In this document: positions 54,148 to 63,032 of the stretch, in pieces
How the letters are laid out: each line of letters begins with the position of its first letter
Numbering within the stretch: position 1 is the stretch's first letter
DNA from: Pseudovibrio sp. Tun.PSC04-5.I4
GTDB lineage: Bacteria; Pseudomonadota; Alphaproteobacteria; Rhizobiales; Stappiaceae
Reading direction: 5' to 3'
NCBI RefSeq assembly: GCF_900104145.1
Contig: NZ_FNLB01000006.1
Coordinates: forward strand, 3,784,501-3,848,500
DNA length: 64,000 nucleotides
Made by a program: the position numbers and the translations under genes
Notes under the pieces: generated by a model
Told to the model about the DNA's origin: nothing
The model's input: the letters and a program-made list of their open reading frames with translations, nothing else
Databases searched by the model: none

Positions 54148-54867
54148 CTAACTAACATTTTCGGCAGAAAGCTTGCTGATAAGACGACTATTTCCAATGC
54201 GTTCTAATTCACTTGTGAGCCATAAAATGTAGTCTGCCTTACAATTCTTTGCCTCTTCTTGAATGTTTACCTCGTGAAGATCAAAGTCATCAGGAATTGA
54301 GAATTTGAGTTCACTGTTGATTAGATTTGCTACGACATAATCATAACCTGCATGATCAGAATGATATTCGATTGCATATAGGCCAAAGTGCTTTTTTATG
54401 AGTGGATCGATATTTTTATAAATAAACTCGGTACTTATTTTTTTGGCCGCTGAACCGACATTATCATTTCCACTAGGATGATAGAAATGCTGGATCGCGT
54501 TGCGTATCTTTCTAATGTCATCAAAGCTTTTTTGGTCAGGCAATCTCTCTTTTGTTACAGCCCAAAGCATTTTAGGTAGATGTTGGAAATCGTGACTCTT
54601 CGCTTTTTGTAACAATATTTCCAAGTCCAGTTCTTCTGAGGAATTGTTATCAAAGTCGAAAATATTTTTAAAAATTAATAGTGGGTGCTGTTGAGCTATT
54701 ATTGCTTTTAAAAAAAGCTCACCAGCATGGGCTGCATTTAATACAGCCATATTGCCCCAATGTTCATTTCTCGGATCGAAATAGGTGGAATGCATATTTG
54801 CCTGGATAAGGGCCCCTAGTGCACTTTTGACGATATTGTTTGGTATCTCTTCGAAAATCTGATGCAT
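54148..54867 (-). CDS. HEPN-like hypothetical protein, AT-rich gene
   Basis: A 239-residue soluble protein, mostly helical. The helix NAAHAGELFLKAII (44-57) and the motif RNAIQH (R122-x4-H127, in KIRNAIQHFY) match the two sequence hallmarks of HEPN-domain proteins, some of which are RNases. No nucleotidyltransferase or other antitoxin gene is adjacent. The gene is noticeably more AT-rich and uses different codons from hemF and fumC on either side, which suggests horizontal acquisition. It stops 153 bases after fumC and starts 11 bases from the hemF stop. Confidence 0.7.
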   Translation of the reverse strand: MHQIFEEIPNNIVKSALGALIQANMHSTYFDPRNEHWGNMAVLNAAHAGELFLKAIIAQQHPLLIFKNIFDFDNNSSEELDLEILLQKAKSHDFQHLPKMLWAVTKERLPDQKSFDDIRKIRNAIQHFYHPSGNDNVGSAAKKISTEFIYKNIDPLIKKHFGLYAIEYHSDHAGYDYVVANLINSELKFSIPDDFDLHEVNIQEEAKNCKADYILWLTSELERIGNSRLISKLSAENVS

Positions 54868-54877
54868 GTGCGCTACC

Positions 54878-55789
54878 TCAAGGCCACTTTACCACTGGAG
54901 GCATGGAGGAGAGGATTGAGGCTACGTTGCCGCCTGTTTTTAGGCCGAAGATGGTTCCGCGATCGTAGAGCAGGTTGAACTCTACATAGCGGCCACGGCG
55001 GATGAGTTGCTCTTCGCGCTGCTCTTGCGTCCATGGGGTTTGGAAGTTTTTACGGACCAGCTTTGGATAGATATCAAGGAATGCGTTGCCGACTGATTTG
55101 GTGAAGTCGAGATCGGCGTTCCAGTCGCCGGTGTTGTGGCGATCATAAAAGATGCCGCCAGTCCCGCGTGATTCCTTGCGGTGCGGCAGATAGAAATAGT
55201 CATCACACCACTTTTTGAAGTGGCCGTAATCTGCGCCTTCGTGGCCTTTACAAGCGTCTTCCATGGCCGCATGGAATTCCACTGTGTCAGGGTCTTCCTG
55301 TGTGCGGCGCGCGCTTAGTACTGGTGTCAGGTCTGCTCCGCCGCCGAACCACTGCTTGGTGGTGACCACCATGCGAGTGTTCATATGAACGGCTGGTACA
55401 TTTGGATTGTGCAGATGCGCGATGAGGGAGATGCCGGAAGCCCAGAAACGCGGGTCTTCGCTGGCGCCGGGGATCTGGTCGCGAAACTCAGGAGAGAACT
55501 CGCCGTGAACCGATGAGACATGAACGCCGACCTTCTCAAACACCCGTCCGTGCATGAGAGACATGACGCCGCCGCCGCCATGACCGCCGCTGTGATCTGT
55601 GCGGTCCCACGGTGTGCGCTCAAACCGTCCGGCTGGCTGATCTTTAAGGGGCCCGTCCAGCTCCCCAGTATCGTCCTCCAGCTTTTCAAAGGCCGCGCAG
55701 ATGTTATCGCGCAGTTGGGCAAACCAAACCGAGGCCTCTTTTTTCTTGTCGTCTAAATCAGCTGGAAGCGTGTTTTGCAGGTCGCTCAT
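54878..55789 (-). CDS. hemF: Oxygen-dependent coproporphyrinogen III oxidase
   Basis: A 303-residue haem biosynthesis enzyme that uses O2 to convert coproporphyrinogen III to protoporphyrinogen IX. Signature segments include DHSGGHGGGGVMSLMHG, HMNTRMVVTTKQWFGGGADL, KKWCDDYFYLPHRKESRGTG and GRYVEFNLLYDRGTIFGL. Length is normal. It is transcribed toward the HEPN-like gene. Confidence 0.96.
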   Translation of the reverse strand: MSDLQNTLPADLDDKKKEASVWFAQLRDNICAAFEKLEDDTGELDGPLKDQPAGRFERTPWDRTDHSGGHGGGGVMSLMHGRVFEKVGVHVSSVHGEFSPEFRDQIPGASEDPRFWASGISLIAHLHNPNVPAVHMNTRMVVTTKQWFGGGADLTPVLSARRTQEDPDTVEFHAAMEDACKGHEGADYGHFKKWCDDYFYLPHRKESRGTGGIFYDRHNTGDWNADLDFTKSVGNAFLDIYPKLVRKNFQTPWTQEQREEQLIRRGRYVEFNLLYDRGTIFGLKTGGNVASILSSMPPVVKWP

Positions 55790-55879
55790 AGTCCCTCCTG
55801 AAGACCGAATACACTTTGCGGTCTATGTAATAGAGGGGCGGGGAGATGTACAGCGCGGGAAAGCTGGCGAACTTCTCAC

Positions 55880-56458
55880 TTATAGTGCCGAGTAAATCAG
55901 CGGGTAGTCTGTTGGCTCGCGGAACTTACCGTCGCATGTGTGTTTGGCGCGGTACTCAATAAGCTCCAGATAGCCCTCTGCTGTGAAGCGGTGGACCTCA
56001 TACGACCCGCAGTCTGACAGGCCACGATCAACAGTGAAACTGGAGAGTGCTATGCGGTTCAGATCCCAGAAGCTGTTGAAGAGCACTTTGGCACTGGTGA
56101 AGGGTTGTCCTTTTGGCCGGTGTAATGAGAGAAGACGTGCCGTCGCTTTGCTCGTCTTCTCCACCCGTACATATAGGTTGGCAAGATTATGCATACCGAC
56201 CGTGCAGGCGAATTCCAGAACCTGAATGCCATTGCCAAAATCGAACATGTTATGCCCGTCTCTGGTGTAGGCTTTTTCCCATTCACAGGGGTAGGCTTCG
56301 TTGAGCATGTGGAGATGGCGTTCTAGTTGTTTGATGTCGCGTTGCTGGGTGTGGAGTACTGGTTCAACAGGTGCTCCGGCGAGTGCAATGTGTGGCACTG
56401 CCAGTAGTATTAGGAGGCCACATGGATGAGCAAATTTCTTTGATAGTTCCTGAAACAT
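55880..56458 (-). CDS. Hypothetical exported protein
   Basis: A 192-residue protein with a signal peptide (hydrophobic LLILLAVPHIALA, cleavage near ALA-GAP). The mature part has four Cys residues (about 60, 82, 147, 175), possibly two disulfides, as expected in the periplasm. I recognise no family. It lies between hemF and trmL on the same strand with gaps of 90 and 68 bases. Confidence 0.7.
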   Translation of the reverse strand: MFQELSKKFAHPCGLLILLAVPHIALAGAPVEPVLHTQQRDIKQLERHLHMLNEAYPCEWEKAYTRDGHNMFDFGNGIQVLEFACTVGMHNLANLYVRVEKTSKATARLLSLHRPKGQPFTSAKVLFNSFWDLNRIALSSFTVDRGLSDCGSYEVHRFTAEGYLELIEYRAKHTCDGKFREPTDYPLIYSAL

Positions 56459-56526
56459 TGCAAAATAAACCTAAACCACGCAAAGCGACGCATTAAACAA
56501 TGCAGTCAGTTTAGGTTGCGCTTTGA

Positions 56527-56982
56527 TTAGAAACAACCGGTTTGGCGCAATGCTTCTCCCAAAACCATGCCGGTCGAGACAGCCATATTCAGGGAACGCA
56601 TGCCGTTTTTCATCGGAATTAGCAGCCGGGCATCGGCAATTTCATGAACTTCCTCAGGGACGCCGGAGCTTTCACGGCCCATGAGAATGATATCATCCTT
56701 CTTGAAAGGAAACTGAGTATAAGAGCGAGTTGCCTTGGTGGACATGAGGATAAGTCGACGTTTTTCGGCAAGCTGCCACGCGCGAAAACTCTCCCAATCC
56801 ATATGGCGTTGCAGTTTTGCGCGCTCGATGTAGTCCATCCCGGCACGTTTAAGCGCATGATCGGAAAGAGGGAACCCAGCTGGCTCGATCAAGTGGACGG
56901 TGACATCCAGACACGCTGCCAATCGCAACAGAGTGCCAGTGTTTTGCGGGATGTCTGGCTGATAAAGGGCAATATCTGGCAT
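56527..56982 (-). CDS. trmL: tRNA (cytidine(34)-2'-O)-methyltransferase TrmL
   Basis: A 151-residue SPOUT methyltransferase that modifies the wobble base of tRNA-Leu. Motifs: YQPDIPQNTGTLLRLAACLD (motif 1), ILMGRESSGVPEEVHE (motif 2) and IPMKNGMRSLNMAVSTGMVL (motif 3, forming the AdoMet knot). Length and motifs are typical. In many alphaproteobacteria trmL sits beside petABC, as here apart from the inserted ABC transporter genes. Confidence 0.95.
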   Translation of the reverse strand: MPDIALYQPDIPQNTGTLLRLAACLDVTVHLIEPAGFPLSDHALKRAGMDYIERAKLQRHMDWESFRAWQLAEKRRLILMSTKATRSYTQFPFKKDDIILMGRESSGVPEEVHEIADARLLIPMKNGMRSLNMAVSTGMVLGEALRQTGCF

Positions 56983-57292
56983 TTTCGCAAATACTCACTG
57001 CTGGTTTGAAATGGCAAGGCCATGGAAACATCACATGGGCATCTAGAGGAACCCAGTGAAAATCTCCAGAAGAAACATGTAGTTTGCTGATTTTCAACGT
57101 AAATTACGGAATTCTTCCCTATCGGCAACAGGGAGTTGGATGGTGTTGATAGATGGGTGTTGCGAAAAAGATACACCGCAACCTAAAGTAATTTTGTGGA
57201 ATATTAGGGGTAGGCACATCTGCTCCTTTATGGGTATAAGCATCTCGCACCGGCAGAGAGCCCTCCTCAAATTTGAAGAGACTCTCCGAGTT

Positions 57293-57317
57293 GCTGATCG
57301 CCAGATCAGCTTATTTT
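57293..57317 (+). promoter_or_regulatory. Hairpin at start of ABC-transporter leader
   Basis: Perfect 7-bp stem GCTGATC-GCCA-GATCAGC followed by TTATTTT. It may work as a terminator or attenuator just before the short leader ORF. Confidence 0.5.
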
Positions 57318-57340
57318 AACGTTGAACCAGGGAGACATGC

Positions 57341-57442
57341 ATGAACATCGAATTTGTATTTGTGAACATCAATGTTCTCCTCAGAACCCGTGCGAGCGAT
57401 ACGCTTTGCGCTGAGTGCTTTGGTCTCTTCGTTTCCGCGTAA
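57341..57442 (+). CDS. 33-codon leader ORF upstream of ABC-transporter genes
   Basis: ATG 57341 with AGGGAG 6 bases upstream opens a 33-residue frame starting MNIEFVFVNINVLLRTRASD and ending at TAA 57440-57442. It lies between two hairpins, about 100 bases before the next gene. The product is hydrophobic then Arg/Cys-containing. It could be a regulatory leader peptide or a small membrane protein. No known leader peptide is recognised, and an overlapping ATG at 57337 in another frame makes the choice uncertain. Confidence 0.45.
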   Translation: MNIEFVFVNINVLLRTRASDTLCAECFGLFVSA

Positions 57443-57481
57443 CTTGCGGATTCACAACACTTTCTAACTCGTATTAACTCA

Positions 57482-57521
57482 ATGCAGCTCCCTCAGGGAC
57501 TTATTATGTCTAGGGCTGCAT
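57482..57521 (+). promoter_or_regulatory. Hairpin between leader ORF and first transporter gene
   Basis: Arms ATGCAGC / GCTGCAT with an inner TCCC-TC-AGGGA hairpin on the left side. The structure ends 22 bases before the ATG at 57544, near its ribosome binding site, so it could gate translation. Confidence 0.4.
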
Positions 57522-57543
57522 GTATGTTGTCGGAGTATCTCCT

Positions 57544-57933
57544 ATGATTACGTCATTCATCTGGGCGCAGATTGCGTCCCGTGATGGTTCTACATCTCAG
57601 CACCCTGTCGACGGTGGTCGCTATGTGCATTCATCTGTCCGTCAAAAGACAACTCTTCCGCAGAGTATAATGCATGCGCTTTGGTTCTTGCTTATTAGCG
57701 CCGGAGTTGCATTTTTCGTTGTTGTTCCAACGCTTTACGCAGAGCTTTCCTCACTTGAAGTTGTTCGGGTTAACGGTGTGAGCGAAGTTGGTTCCCTGTT
57801 TCAAGGGCGTGTGATCGATACCTTGGTTGGAGCGTTTGTTGTTGGCGTTGGTATTGCCAGTATCATCTGGACATTCGCCAGGCCGCAGCGAGACAATCGT
57901 GATCCATATGAACAAGATGAGCGGCTGCAGTAA
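57544..57933 (+). CDS. Small membrane protein upstream of ABC transporter
   Basis: A 129-residue protein. A polar N-terminus (about 1-38) is followed by a transmembrane helix (about 40-65), a short periplasmic loop, a second helix (about 92-112) and a charged C-terminal tail. ATG 57544 has GGAG 8 bases upstream; ATG 57520 is open. No family recognised. It precedes the ABC transporter by 72 bases on the same strand and may be an accessory subunit. Confidence 0.6.
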   Translation: MITSFIWAQIASRDGSTSQHPVDGGRYVHSSVRQKTTLPQSIMHALWFLLISAGVAFFVVVPTLYAELSSLEVVRVNGVSEVGSLFQGRVIDTLVGAFVVGVGIASIIWTFARPQRDNRDPYEQDERLQ

Positions 57934-58005
57934 GCAGTCGCCATTCTCTTACCATGTTGACGTGGTAGCGCGCCCAGCAAACACATATCTTAATTAGGAC
58001 TTGTC

Positions 58006-59844
58006 ATGTTCTCGTATTTTGAGAAGCTTATTGATCCATTCAAGGTCGAGGAAGTTGAAACTCCTCCAAGTAGTTTCTGGAGCTTTATCTGGTATTATAC
58101 TCGTCCGGTCGCGTTTCTACTGGTGATTGTAGCAGTGTTTGCTGCGATTATTGCTATACTGGAAGTTGTCGTCTTTACGTTTATGGGTGACTTGGTGAAC
58201 TGGTTAGGCACTGAGGATCCAGAGACTTTCTTTGCTGATAACTGGGGGCATCTCATTTGGATGGGTGTTGTCCTTCTGATTATCTCTCCATTGGTCTCTA
58301 CGATCTGGGAGTTGTTCTTCCATCAGGGACTTGTTGGTAACTATCCAATGCTTATCCGTTGGAAAGGGCATCGGCATTTGCTTCGGCAAAGCTTAAGTTT
58401 TTTCCATAATGACTTTGCCGGCCGCATCGCAAATAAGTTGATGCAAACATCTCTCGCTGTGCGGGAAGTTATAACGCGTATTGTCGATATTTTCGTCTAC
58501 GTCGTTGTTTATTTTCTGGCAGCGCTCGTTGTGTTGGCAAGTGCTGACTGGCGGCTGGCTGTTCCTTTGGTCGGCTGGTTGGGTTTGTACTTTCTGGTCA
58601 TGTACTTCTTCGTGCCGAAGCTGAAGACAATCTCAAAGAAACAAGCTGATGCTCGCTCTGTCATGACGGGCCATGTCGTTGATGCATATACGAATATCTC
58701 AACGGTAAAGCTGTTTTCGCATGCTTCTCGCGAAGAAGATTACGCAAAAGAGTCCATGTCAACTTTCATGGATACTGTGCATATGCAAATGCGCAATGTC
58801 ACGAAACTCAATGTTTGCCTGACATTCATCAACAATTTGCTGTTGCTGTCCCTTGGTGCGGTCTCCATTTGGTTATGGAAAGGTGCGCTGGTGACGACTG
58901 GTGATATTGCACTGGCTATTGGCCTGGCGCTTCGCTTGCAAGGTATGTCTCAGTGGATCCTCTGGGAAGTTGCTGGTTTGTTTGAGAATATCGGCACTGT
59001 GCAAGATGGTTTGGGCATGTTGTCCAAGCCTACTGAGGTTCGTGATGCTTCTAATGCTAAGGCACTCAGTGTCACCAAGGCCGAAATCTCATTTGAGGAT
59101 GTGAAATTCCATTATGGCAAGGGCAGTGGTGTTCTTGAGCAACTGACTCTGGCAATCAAAGCCGGTGAGAAGATTGGGATTGTTGGTCGATCAGGTGCTG
59201 GTAAATCCACGCTGATGAACCTGTTGTTGCGCTTTCATGATCTTGAGGGTGGTCGCATTTCGATTGATGGTCAGGACATTCGTGATGTCACTCAGGAGAG
59301 TTTGCGCCAGAATATCGGTGTGGTTTCTCAGGATACATCCTTGCTGCATCGGACTGTTTTTGAAAACATCATCTATGGCCGTGAGGGAGCATCTCTTGAG
59401 CAGGCGAAAGAAGTTGCTCGCCGTGCTCATGCGCTGGAGTTTATTGACGGCTTGAAGGATCCGAAAGGAAAAACAGGTTTCGATACTCTTGTGGGCGAGC
59501 GTGGGGTGAAGCTTTCTGGTGGTCAAAGACAGCGTGTTGCGATTGCGCGTGTGCTGTTGAAGGATGCGCCGATCCTTGTGCTGGATGAAGCTACATCGGC
59601 TCTGGATTCAGAAGTGGAAGCTGCCATTCAGGAAAGCTTGTTTGAGCTGATGGAAGGCAAAACGGTTATCGCGATTGCGCACCGTCTCTCTACGATTGCT
59701 GCCATGGACCGTCTGATTGTCATGGATGAAGGCAAGATCGTAGAAATGGGTACGCATGCAGAGCTTATCAAGTCCAAGGGCATTTACGATAATCTCTGGA
59801 ACCACCAGTCTGGTGGTTTCCTTGCCCAAGTTGCGGCTGAATAG
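58006..59844 (+). CDS. ABC transporter, fused permease and ATPase
   Basis: A 612-residue half-transporter of the type IV exporter (MsbA/multidrug) class. Six transmembrane helices (about 25-320) precede the nucleotide-binding domain with Walker A GRSGAGKS, Q-loop VVSQDTSLLHRTVFENIIYG, signature LSGGQRQR, Walker B ILVLDEATSALD and H-loop IAIAHRLST. All catalytic motifs are intact. It would act as a homodimer; the substrate (lipid, drug or peptide) is unknown. A 12-bp hairpin follows. Confidence 0.92.
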   Translation: MFSYFEKLIDPFKVEEVETPPSSFWSFIWYYTRPVAFLLVIVAVFAAIIAILEVVVFTFMGDLVNWLGTEDPETFFADNWGHLIWMGVVLLIISPLVSTIWELFFHQGLVGNYPMLIRWKGHRHLLRQSLSFFHNDFAGRIANKLMQTSLAVREVITRIVDIFVYVVVYFLAALVVLASADWRLAVPLVGWLGLYFLVMYFFVPKLKTISKKQADARSVMTGHVVDAYTNISTVKLFSHASREEDYAKESMSTFMDTVHMQMRNVTKLNVCLTFINNLLLLSLGAVSIWLWKGALVTTGDIALAIGLALRLQGMSQWILWEVAGLFENIGTVQDGLGMLSKPTEVRDASNAKALSVTKAEISFEDVKFHYGKGSGVLEQLTLAIKAGEKIGIVGRSGAGKSTLMNLLLRFHDLEGGRISIDGQDIRDVTQESLRQNIGVVSQDTSLLHRTVFENIIYGREGASLEQAKEVARRAHALEFIDGLKDPKGKTGFDTLVGERGVKLSGGQRQRVAIARVLLKDAPILVLDEATSALDSEVEAAIQESLFELMEGKTVIAIAHRLSTIAAMDRLIVMDEGKIVEMGTHAELIKSKGIYDNLWNHQSGGFLAQVAAE

Positions 59845-60205
59845 GAACTCTTCGCAGGGAATCAAGAGATAAACTCAAAGTGGTTCGGGAAAGATTTGCG
59901 TCTTGTGGTTCCCGAACCACCCTACTTTTGGCCCATGCTAGTTGTTTTTTGGCCTTTTTGATCCACTGTTTTAGCCCCTATTTGCAGGTTGTCTGCGACA
60001 ATAAGTCCGCAACTTTTCAAGTGATCTGGACAAGTGCGACCTTTGGTGGCAGATAGCTGCTATCAATATAAGTGCGTATTTTGCGCATTTTCACCTAAGG
60101 GCGTTAACGATCCGCATATGGAAGCTAGGTCTAATCTAATTTCTGGTGTTGAACATGATGTCCGAATAGGTGTCTCTTTCAATTTTGTTTCGAGAGGACG
60201 CGACC
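59845..60205. other. Intergenic region between ABC transporter and petA
   Basis: 361 bases holding the transporter's terminator-like hairpin and, by position, the petABC promoter. A short open frame at 60034-60228 is not convincing. Confidence 0.5.
59880..59920 (+). terminator. Strong hairpin after ABC transporter gene
   Basis: Perfect 12-bp arms GTGGTTCGGGAA / TTCCCGAACCAC with a 17-base loop, followed by CCTACTTTT. It lies 35 bases after the stop. Confidence 0.75.
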
Positions 60206-60766
60206 TTGGAACACACGGACACGGCTGAACCGACTCGCCGCGATTTTCTGTACATCGCGACCGGTGCCGTGGGCGCGGTCGGTGTGGGAGCTCTGGCTTG
60301 GCCCTTTATCCATCAGATGAATCCGGATGCATCTGCATTGGCGTTGGCTTCTATTGAAGTTGATGTTTCTGCAGTTGAAGTCGGACAATCTATCACAGTC
60401 ACCTGGCGTGGTAAGCCGGTCTTTATCCGTCAACGTACGGAAAAAGAGATCAGTGAAGCCACAAAGGTGTCTTTAAGTGATCTTCCGGATCAGTTCGCAC
60501 GTAATGCGAACTTGCCAGATGACGCTGATGCAGCAGACGTTAACCGCGCAACAACAGGCAGAGAAGCCTGGTTGGTGATGGTTGGAGTTTGTACGCACCT
60601 CGGCTGTGTGCCGCTTGGTGAAGCTGGTGATTTTGGCGGCTGGTTCTGCCCATGTCATGGCTCTCACTACGACACTGCTGGTCGGATTCGTAGAGGCCCG
60701 GCACCAGAAAACATGCTCGTGCCGCCTTATAAGTTTGCTGAAAACGACACCGTCGTCATCGGTTAA
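60206..60766 (+). CDS. petA: Ubiquinol-cytochrome c reductase Rieske iron-sulphur subunit
   Basis: A 186-residue bc1-complex subunit that carries the 2Fe-2S cluster between quinol and cytochrome c1. A Tat-type signal-anchor (TRRDFLYIATGAVGAVG) precedes the Rieske fold with C129-T-H131-L-G-C134 and C148-P-C150-H151-G-S-H. TTG 60206 is chosen since AGAGGA lies about 7 bases upstream and the N-terminus then matches the family; the frame is open from 60170. petB follows after 22 bases. Confidence 0.95.
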   Translation: MEHTDTAEPTRRDFLYIATGAVGAVGVGALAWPFIHQMNPDASALALASIEVDVSAVEVGQSITVTWRGKPVFIRQRTEKEISEATKVSLSDLPDQFARNANLPDDADAADVNRATTGREAWLVMVGVCTHLGCVPLGEAGDFGGWFCPCHGSHYDTAGRIRRGPAPENMLVPPYKFAENDTVVIG

Positions 60767-60788
60767 CCAGATCCCTCAGGAGGCAGCT

Positions 60789-62024
60789 ATGGCTGGTCAT
60801 TCTACTTATGAACCGCAAAGCGCACCTGCAAAGTGGCTGGAGCGCCGTTTGCCGGTTATCTCGCTTATGCGCGGGAGCTTTGTTGATTTTCCTACCCCGA
60901 AGAACCTAAATTACTGGTGGACCTTCGGCGGTATTGCTTTCTTCGTTTTGGCTGTGCAGCTCGTAACCGGCATCGTGCTGGCTATGCATTACACACCAAA
61001 CGATACAATGGCGTTTTTATCCGTTGAGCACATCATGCGTGATGTGAACTACGGTTGGTTGTTGCGTTACATGCACGCTAACGGCGCGTCGATGTTCTTC
61101 ATCGCAGTTTACATCCACATGTTCCGTGGCATGTACTATGGCTCTTACAAAGAGCCTCGCGAGATTTCGTGGATTTTGGGCGTTCTGATCTTCCTTTGCA
61201 TGATGGCAACTGCATTCATGGGCTACGTATTGCCTTGGGGTCAGATGTCTTTGTGGGGAGCAACGGTTATTACGAACTTGTTCACTGCGATCCCGTTTGT
61301 TGGTGACAGCATCACGACTTGGCTGTGGGGTGGTTTCTCCGTTGGTAATCCAACTTTGAACCGCTTCTTCTCGTTGCACTACCTGCTGCCATTTGTTCTG
61401 ATCGGTATTGTAATCCTGCACATCTGGGCATTCCATACCACTGGTAACAACAACCCAACTGGCGTTGATCCTAAGACTGAAAAAGACACAATTCCTTTCC
61501 ATCCGTACTACACGATGAAGGATTTGCTGGCGATTGTTGTCTTCACGATCTTCTTTGCCTGGTTTGTGTTCTACCTGCCAAACTACATGGGGCACCCAGA
61601 CAATTACATCCTAGCAAACCCATTGGTTACGCCCGCACACATCGTTCCTGAGTGGTACTTCTTGCCGTTCTACGCGATCCTGCGCGCTATCCCTGATAAG
61701 CTCGGCGGTGTTGTCGCAATGTTTGGCGCTATTGCAGTGCTCTTCGTTCTGCCTTGGCTCGACACATCGAAAGTTCGTTCCGCGACCTTCCGTCCTGTGT
61801 TTAAAGTCTTCTTCTGGCTGTTCGTTTTCTACAGTGTGATGCTTGGCTGGCTTGGTGCGATGCCTGCGGAAGGTGGTTATGTAATCGCTTCCCGTGTGTT
61901 TACAGCACTTTACTTCATTCACTTCCTGGTGATCCTGCCTGTTCTTGGCTTGATCGAGAAACCATCGAAAGTGCCTGACTCAATCAACGATGCAGTGCTG
62001 GGTAAGACCGGCAACGGCGCTTAA
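60789..62024 (+). CDS. petB: Cytochrome b of the bc1 complex
   Basis: A 411-residue inner-membrane subunit with two haem b groups and both quinone sites. Visible are the N-terminal PKNLNYWWTFGG, the haem-binding RYMHANGASMFFIAVYIHMF, PWGQMSLWGATVITN, HYLLPFVLIGIVILHIWAFH and the Qo-site PEWYFLPFYAILRAIPDK (PEWY). The ATG has AGGAGG upstream. Length fits the fungal/proteobacterial long form with eight helices. Confidence 0.97.
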   Translation: MAGHSTYEPQSAPAKWLERRLPVISLMRGSFVDFPTPKNLNYWWTFGGIAFFVLAVQLVTGIVLAMHYTPNDTMAFLSVEHIMRDVNYGWLLRYMHANGASMFFIAVYIHMFRGMYYGSYKEPREISWILGVLIFLCMMATAFMGYVLPWGQMSLWGATVITNLFTAIPFVGDSITTWLWGGFSVGNPTLNRFFSLHYLLPFVLIGIVILHIWAFHTTGNNNPTGVDPKTEKDTIPFHPYYTMKDLLAIVVFTIFFAWFVFYLPNYMGHPDNYILANPLVTPAHIVPEWYFLPFYAILRAIPDKLGGVVAMFGAIAVLFVLPWLDTSKVRSATFRPVFKVFFWLFVFYSVMLGWLGAMPAEGGYVIASRVFTALYFIHFLVILPVLGLIEKPSKVPDSINDAVLGKTGNGA

Positions 62025-62044
62025 GGGCGGGGGATTTTAATAAG

Positions 62045-62887
62045 ATGAAAAATCTAGTGTTCAAAAGCGCACGTGCTCTAGCAGTTATTGCAGGGCTTGC
62101 TATTGCTGGTCCGGCTCTGGCTGCTGGTGATGGTCCACACGTTGAGAAACAGTCCTGGTCGTTTGCTGGTCCTTTCGGCCAGTTTAACAAACCACAGCTG
62201 CAGCGCGGCCTTCAGGTTTACACGGAAGTTTGTGCTTCCTGTCACGGTCTGGGACTTGTCTCATTCCGTAACTTGGCTGAAGAAGGTGGTCCGGGCTTTA
62301 GTCCTGAGGAAGTAAAGGCACTTGCTGCTGAATACTCCATCGAGGACGGGCCCGACGGCGAAGGTGAAATGTTCGAGCGTGACGGTAAGCCGTTCGACAA
62401 GTTCCCATCTCCGTTCCCGAACGAGCAGGCTGCACGTGCATCCAACAATGGTGCACTTCCACCAGACCTGTCTTTGATTGCTAAGGCTCGCGCGGTTACC
62501 CGTGGCTTCCCTTGGTTTGTTCTGGACATGGCTACGATGTATCAGGAAAACGGTCCTGACTATCTGTATGGCCTGCTAACTGGTTACCATGACGCCCCCG
62601 AAGGCGTAGAGGTTCCTGAAGGTCAGTACTACAACCCTAACTTCATCGCTGGTGCGACGCTTGCAATGGCGCCACCACTCTATGATGAGGCAGTTGAGTA
62701 CTCAGATGGTTCTCCGATGACCACTGATCAGTATGCACGTGATGTAACTGCATTCCTGATGTGGGCTGCTGAGCCTCATCTGGAAGCACGTAAGCAGATC
62801 GGGTTTGGCGTTTTGGCATTCCTGATCCTGTTCGCAGCTTTGCTGTACTTCACGAAGCGTAAGATCTGGCGCGATGTGGATCACTAA
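62045..62887 (+). CDS. petC: Cytochrome c1 of the bc1 complex
   Basis: A 280-residue periplasmic c-type cytochrome anchored by a C-terminal helix (about 252-270). A signal peptide (ALA near 25-27) is followed by the haem motif C63-A-S-C66-H67 and RNLAEEGGPGFS; the PPDLSLIAKAR and the Met-ligand region GATLAMAPPLYDE are also present. It passes electrons from the Rieske centre to cytochrome c, which in turn can feed NO reductase. Confidence 0.96.
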   Translation: MKNLVFKSARALAVIAGLAIAGPALAAGDGPHVEKQSWSFAGPFGQFNKPQLQRGLQVYTEVCASCHGLGLVSFRNLAEEGGPGFSPEEVKALAAEYSIEDGPDGEGEMFERDGKPFDKFPSPFPNEQAARASNNGALPPDLSLIAKARAVTRGFPWFVLDMATMYQENGPDYLYGLLTGYHDAPEGVEVPEGQYYNPNFIAGATLAMAPPLYDEAVEYSDGSPMTTDQYARDVTAFLMWAAEPHLEARKQIGFGVLAFLILFAALLYFTKRKIWRDVDH

Positions 62888-62910
62888 GATCTGATTGTGA
62901 AAATTTAAGA

Positions 62911-62940
62911 GGGGCTGCCTATCGGGTAGCCCTTTTTTTT
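62911..62940 (+). terminator. Terminator of petABC
   Basis: Stem GGGCTGCC / GGTAGCCC (one wobble), short loop, then eight T. It lies 23 bases after petC. Confidence 0.9.
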
Positions 62941-63032
62941 GGTTCCTTTCTATCTACAGAGATGAAGGCCAATAGTTTTGTTAGAACCTGACAAGATATA
63001 GTAATAGCATTCTTGCGATCTGGGAGAGCACT

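Larger units (their letters stand above)
56983..57543. other. Intergenic region with structured leader upstream of the ABC transporter genes
   Basis: 561 bases between divergent genes. The right-hand part (57290-57543) holds a hairpin with T-rich tail, a 33-codon ORF with a good ribosome binding site and a further long hairpin. The left part presumably carries the trmL promoter. No other gene is seen. Confidence 0.55.

Noticed and set aside
60034..60228. Open frame of 64 codons before petA
   Set aside because: It overlaps the petA start region and promoter, and the translation is not protein-like.
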